From the NCBI GenBank assembly GCA_000434475.1, contig FR879607.1, positions 1-24,263 on the forward strand: a stretch of 24,263 nt of DNA, written 5' to 3'. Below are positions 22,461 through 24,263 of the stretch, in pieces (positions within the stretch are counted from its first letter, which is position 1; every line of letters starts with the position of its first letter). This stretch comes from Dialister sp. CAG:486 (GTDB lineage: Bacteria; Bacillota; Negativicutes; Veillonellales; Dialisteraceae). A model generated the notes under the pieces. That model was not told where the DNA came from. It did no database searches and saw only the letters and a list, made by a program, of their open reading frames with translations. The position numbers and the translations under genes were made by a program.

Positions 22461-23846
22461 TTACCGATCTACATTACACATATCTTTTGCGACGACCCAA
22501 CGGTCATATTCTTCTTCAGTCACATAGCCCAGAGCCAGAGCGGCTTCCTTCAGGGAGCTGCCGTCTGCGAAGGCTTTCTTCGAGATCTTTGCGGACTTCT
22601 CATAACCGATGTGCGGCGCGAGTGCGGTAACGAGCATCAGGGATTTCTCCACCAGCTCTTCCATGCGGTCATGGTTGACTTCGATGCCTACGGCGCAGTG
22701 GATATTGAAGGAGTGGATGGCTTCACCTAGGAGCTTGACGGATTCGATGAAGGCCTGTGCCAGGACCGGGGCATAGACGTTCAGCTCGAAGCGGCCCTGC
22801 GAGGAGGCCATGGAGACGACGGCCTGATTGCCATGAACGCGGCAGGCGACCATGGTCAGGGCTTCGCACTGGGTCGGGTTCACTTTGCCCGGCATGATGG
22901 AAGAACCCGGTTCATTCGCCGGGATGGTGAGCTCACCGAGACCGGCTCTTGGCCCGCCTGCCAGGAGGCGAAGATCGTCAGCGATCTTCATGCAGTCCAT
23001 CGCAAGAGCTTCGAGAGCGCCATGAGCGAAAACGAAGTCATCGCGTCCGGTCAGTGCATAGAATTTATTTTCCTCCGATACGAAAGGAAGGCCTGTTTCT
23101 TTGGCGATCTCAGCCGATACTCTGGTGCCGAAGTCTTTCGGCGCATTGAGACCGGTACCGACAGCGGTGCCGCCGATGGCAAGCCCAAGAAGATATTTTT
23201 CCGATGCTTCGATCATATGCTGGCACTTTTCGAGCATGGTCGTCCATCCGGAGACTTCCTGTCCGAAGGTGAGCGGTACGGCGTCCTGTACATGGGTGCG
23301 GCCGATCTTGACGACGTGCATGTATTCTTCGCTCTTCTTGCGGAAGGTCGCGATCAGTTCAGCGAGCGGCTGGTAGAGGCAGCGGTGCAGGACAGAAACG
23401 GCCGCAACGTGCATAGCGGTCGGGAAGGTATCGTTCGAAGACTGAGACATGTTGACGTCATCATTCGGGTGGATGCGTGTCTCGCTGCCGACAGCTTCGA
23501 GCTTCGCATTCGCGATGTGCGCGACGACTTCATTCATGTTCATATTGCTCTGCGTGCCGGAGCCTGTCTGATACACGACGAGCGGGAATTCGCCGTTCCA
23601 CTTGCCGGCGAGGATCTCGTCGCAGACCTCTGCGATGACTTTCGCTTTTTCTTCCGAAAGCTTGCCTTCTGCGAGGTTCGCAAGGGCGGTGCATTTCTTC
23701 AGCACGGCAAACGCATGAATGATCTCTTCCGGCATGCGTGCTCCGATCTTGAAGTTTTCAGAAGAGCGCTGGGTCTGCGCGCCCCACATATGATCCGCCG
23801 GAACTTTTACTTCGCCTAAGGTGTCATGTTCGATACGATATTCCAT
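22461..23846 (-). CDS. fumC: class II fumarate hydratase
   Basis: Interconverts fumarate and malate in the cytoplasm. In an anaerobe it probably serves the reductive branch of the TCA cycle towards succinate (inference). The 461-residue protein has the class II features QTGSGTQSNMNMNEV near 93-107, HPNDDVNMSQSSNDTFP near 126-142, GRTHVQDAVPL with the catalytic His, and the flexible-loop signature GSSIMPGKVNPTQ near 316-328. NPTQ-type signatures favour fumarase over aspartase, though the superfamily is close. ATG 23846 follows AAAGGA by eight bases. It stands alone, with its own promoter and terminator. Confidence 0.95.
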   Translation of the reverse strand: MEYRIEHDTLGEVKVPADHMWGAQTQRSSENFKIGARMPEEIIHAFAVLKKCTALANLAEGKLSEEKAKVIAEVCDEILAGKWNGEFPLVVYQTGSGTQSNMNMNEVVAHIANAKLEAVGSETRIHPNDDVNMSQSSNDTFPTAMHVAAVSVLHRCLYQPLAELIATFRKKSEEYMHVVKIGRTHVQDAVPLTFGQEVSGWTTMLEKCQHMIEASEKYLLGLAIGGTAVGTGLNAPKDFGTRVSAEIAKETGLPFVSEENKFYALTGRDDFVFAHGALEALAMDCMKIADDLRLLAGGPRAGLGELTIPANEPGSSIMPGKVNPTQCEALTMVACRVHGNQAVVSMASSQGRFELNVYAPVLAQAFIESVKLLGEAIHSFNIHCAVGIEVNHDRMEELVEKSLMLVTALAPHIGYEKSAKISKKAFADGSSLKEAALALGYVTEEEYDRWVVAKDMCNVDR

Positions 23847-23915
23847 GTTTTTTGTCCTTTCTATAAGGAAATAGAGTGTACGAAAAATGCTTCATCATTT
23901 CTCGCGTATACCTGT

Positions 23916-23924
23916 ATTATATCA
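23916..23924 (-). promoter_or_regulatory. extended -10 promoter of fumC
   Basis: TGATATAAT on the minus strand, a perfect -10 with TGn extension, about 70 bp upstream of the start codon. Transcription would start near 23909. No strong -35 is seen. Confidence 0.7.
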
Positions 23925-23979
23925 TTTGAAACAGTTAAAAGAAAGTCTATGCGTTGGAGTATACACTTAATGAGACTGA

Positions 23980-24255
23980 GGGTTCGGGGTTCAAGGTTCA
24001 GGGGTAGTACTGCCCCTTGATTGTAAGTGAAATCTTTGCTCAAATGAGGAATGAGAAATTGTGGTGCGGCGCGAAGCGCCGCAGAGTTTTGATGGCGCTT
24101 CGCGCCGTCGTCATTTCGAGCGCAAGCGAGAAATCTCTATTGCAGAAGCTCATTGTTGCATGTGAGACAACACCAAGACATCGTTTCCCTTCGGCGCATA
24201 CACGCTGATTCCCGCAGGGCGGTAGAGATCCCTCGGCTGCGCTCGGGATGACGAT
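23980..24255. repeat. mosaic block upstream of fumC
   Basis: Fills most of the 417-bp end of the window. Contains GGGTTCG/GGGTTCA heptamers (23980-24007), a diverged module A (24008-24042), AATGAGG heptamers (24043-24058), module C (24061-24150, with GATGGCGCTTCGCGCC and GTCATTTCGAGCG) and an inverted GTCATCC-type element (about 24216-24255, AGATCCCTCGGCTGCGCTCG). No gene is seen. Confidence 0.85.
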
Positions 24256-24263
24256 GCCGGAGA

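Overview
The window looks like a chromosome segment from an anaerobic Negativicutes bacterium, probably Dialister- or Veillonellaceae-like. This is inferred from an IspH-ribosomal S1 fusion gene, the cluster scpA-scpB-rluB-baiN-like-cmk-plsC-ispH/S1-der-plsY-gpsA, two long GSI-like glutamine synthetases and a short ThiC. I could not search a database, so the genus is a guess. Apart from the repeats the genes are ordinary core genes. All are on the minus strand except one decarboxylase gene.

Layout from high to low coordinates, which is the direction of minus-strand transcription: fumC (fumarase) with an extended -10 promoter; thiC behind a TPP riboswitch and attenuator; a plus-strand Orn/Lys/Arg decarboxylase convergent with thiC; scpA, scpB (chromosome condensation), rluB, a flavoprotein, cmk, plsC and the ispH-S1 fusion ending at a strong terminator; der, plsY, gpsA from a separate promoter with a long leader; mtaB (tRNA ms2t6A synthesis); a HIT hydrolase; rpsU-yqeY; and two paralogous glutamine synthetase genes, each preceded by a hairpin with U-rich 3' flank. 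The upstream synthetase copy is frameshifted by a 38-bp tandem duplication. Excising 38 bp restores a 631-codon frame that matches the 632-residue paralogue.

The most striking signal is between the genes. Nearly every long gap is filled with degenerate tandem repeats of exactly 7-bp period (types CYAGTCA, CTAATCC, AATTCCT and GGTTCAG), mixed with three longer interspersed modules, here called A, B and C. The 7-bp arrays sit mostly at the 3' ends of genes. They contain the stop codons of at least five genes (HIT, mtaB, plsC, the flavoprotein, scpA), and in mtaB they encode the last residues. This resembles the short tandemly repeated repetitive (STRR) heptamers known from filamentous cyanobacteria, but in a very different lineage. 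Because 7 is not a multiple of 3, such arrays present stop codons in several frames. Other oddities are a probable AUC start codon in scpA, an apparently leaderless mtaB transcript, and a 167-bp inverted-repeat (MITE-like) element in the der leader with a related end that supplies the decarboxylase stop codon.
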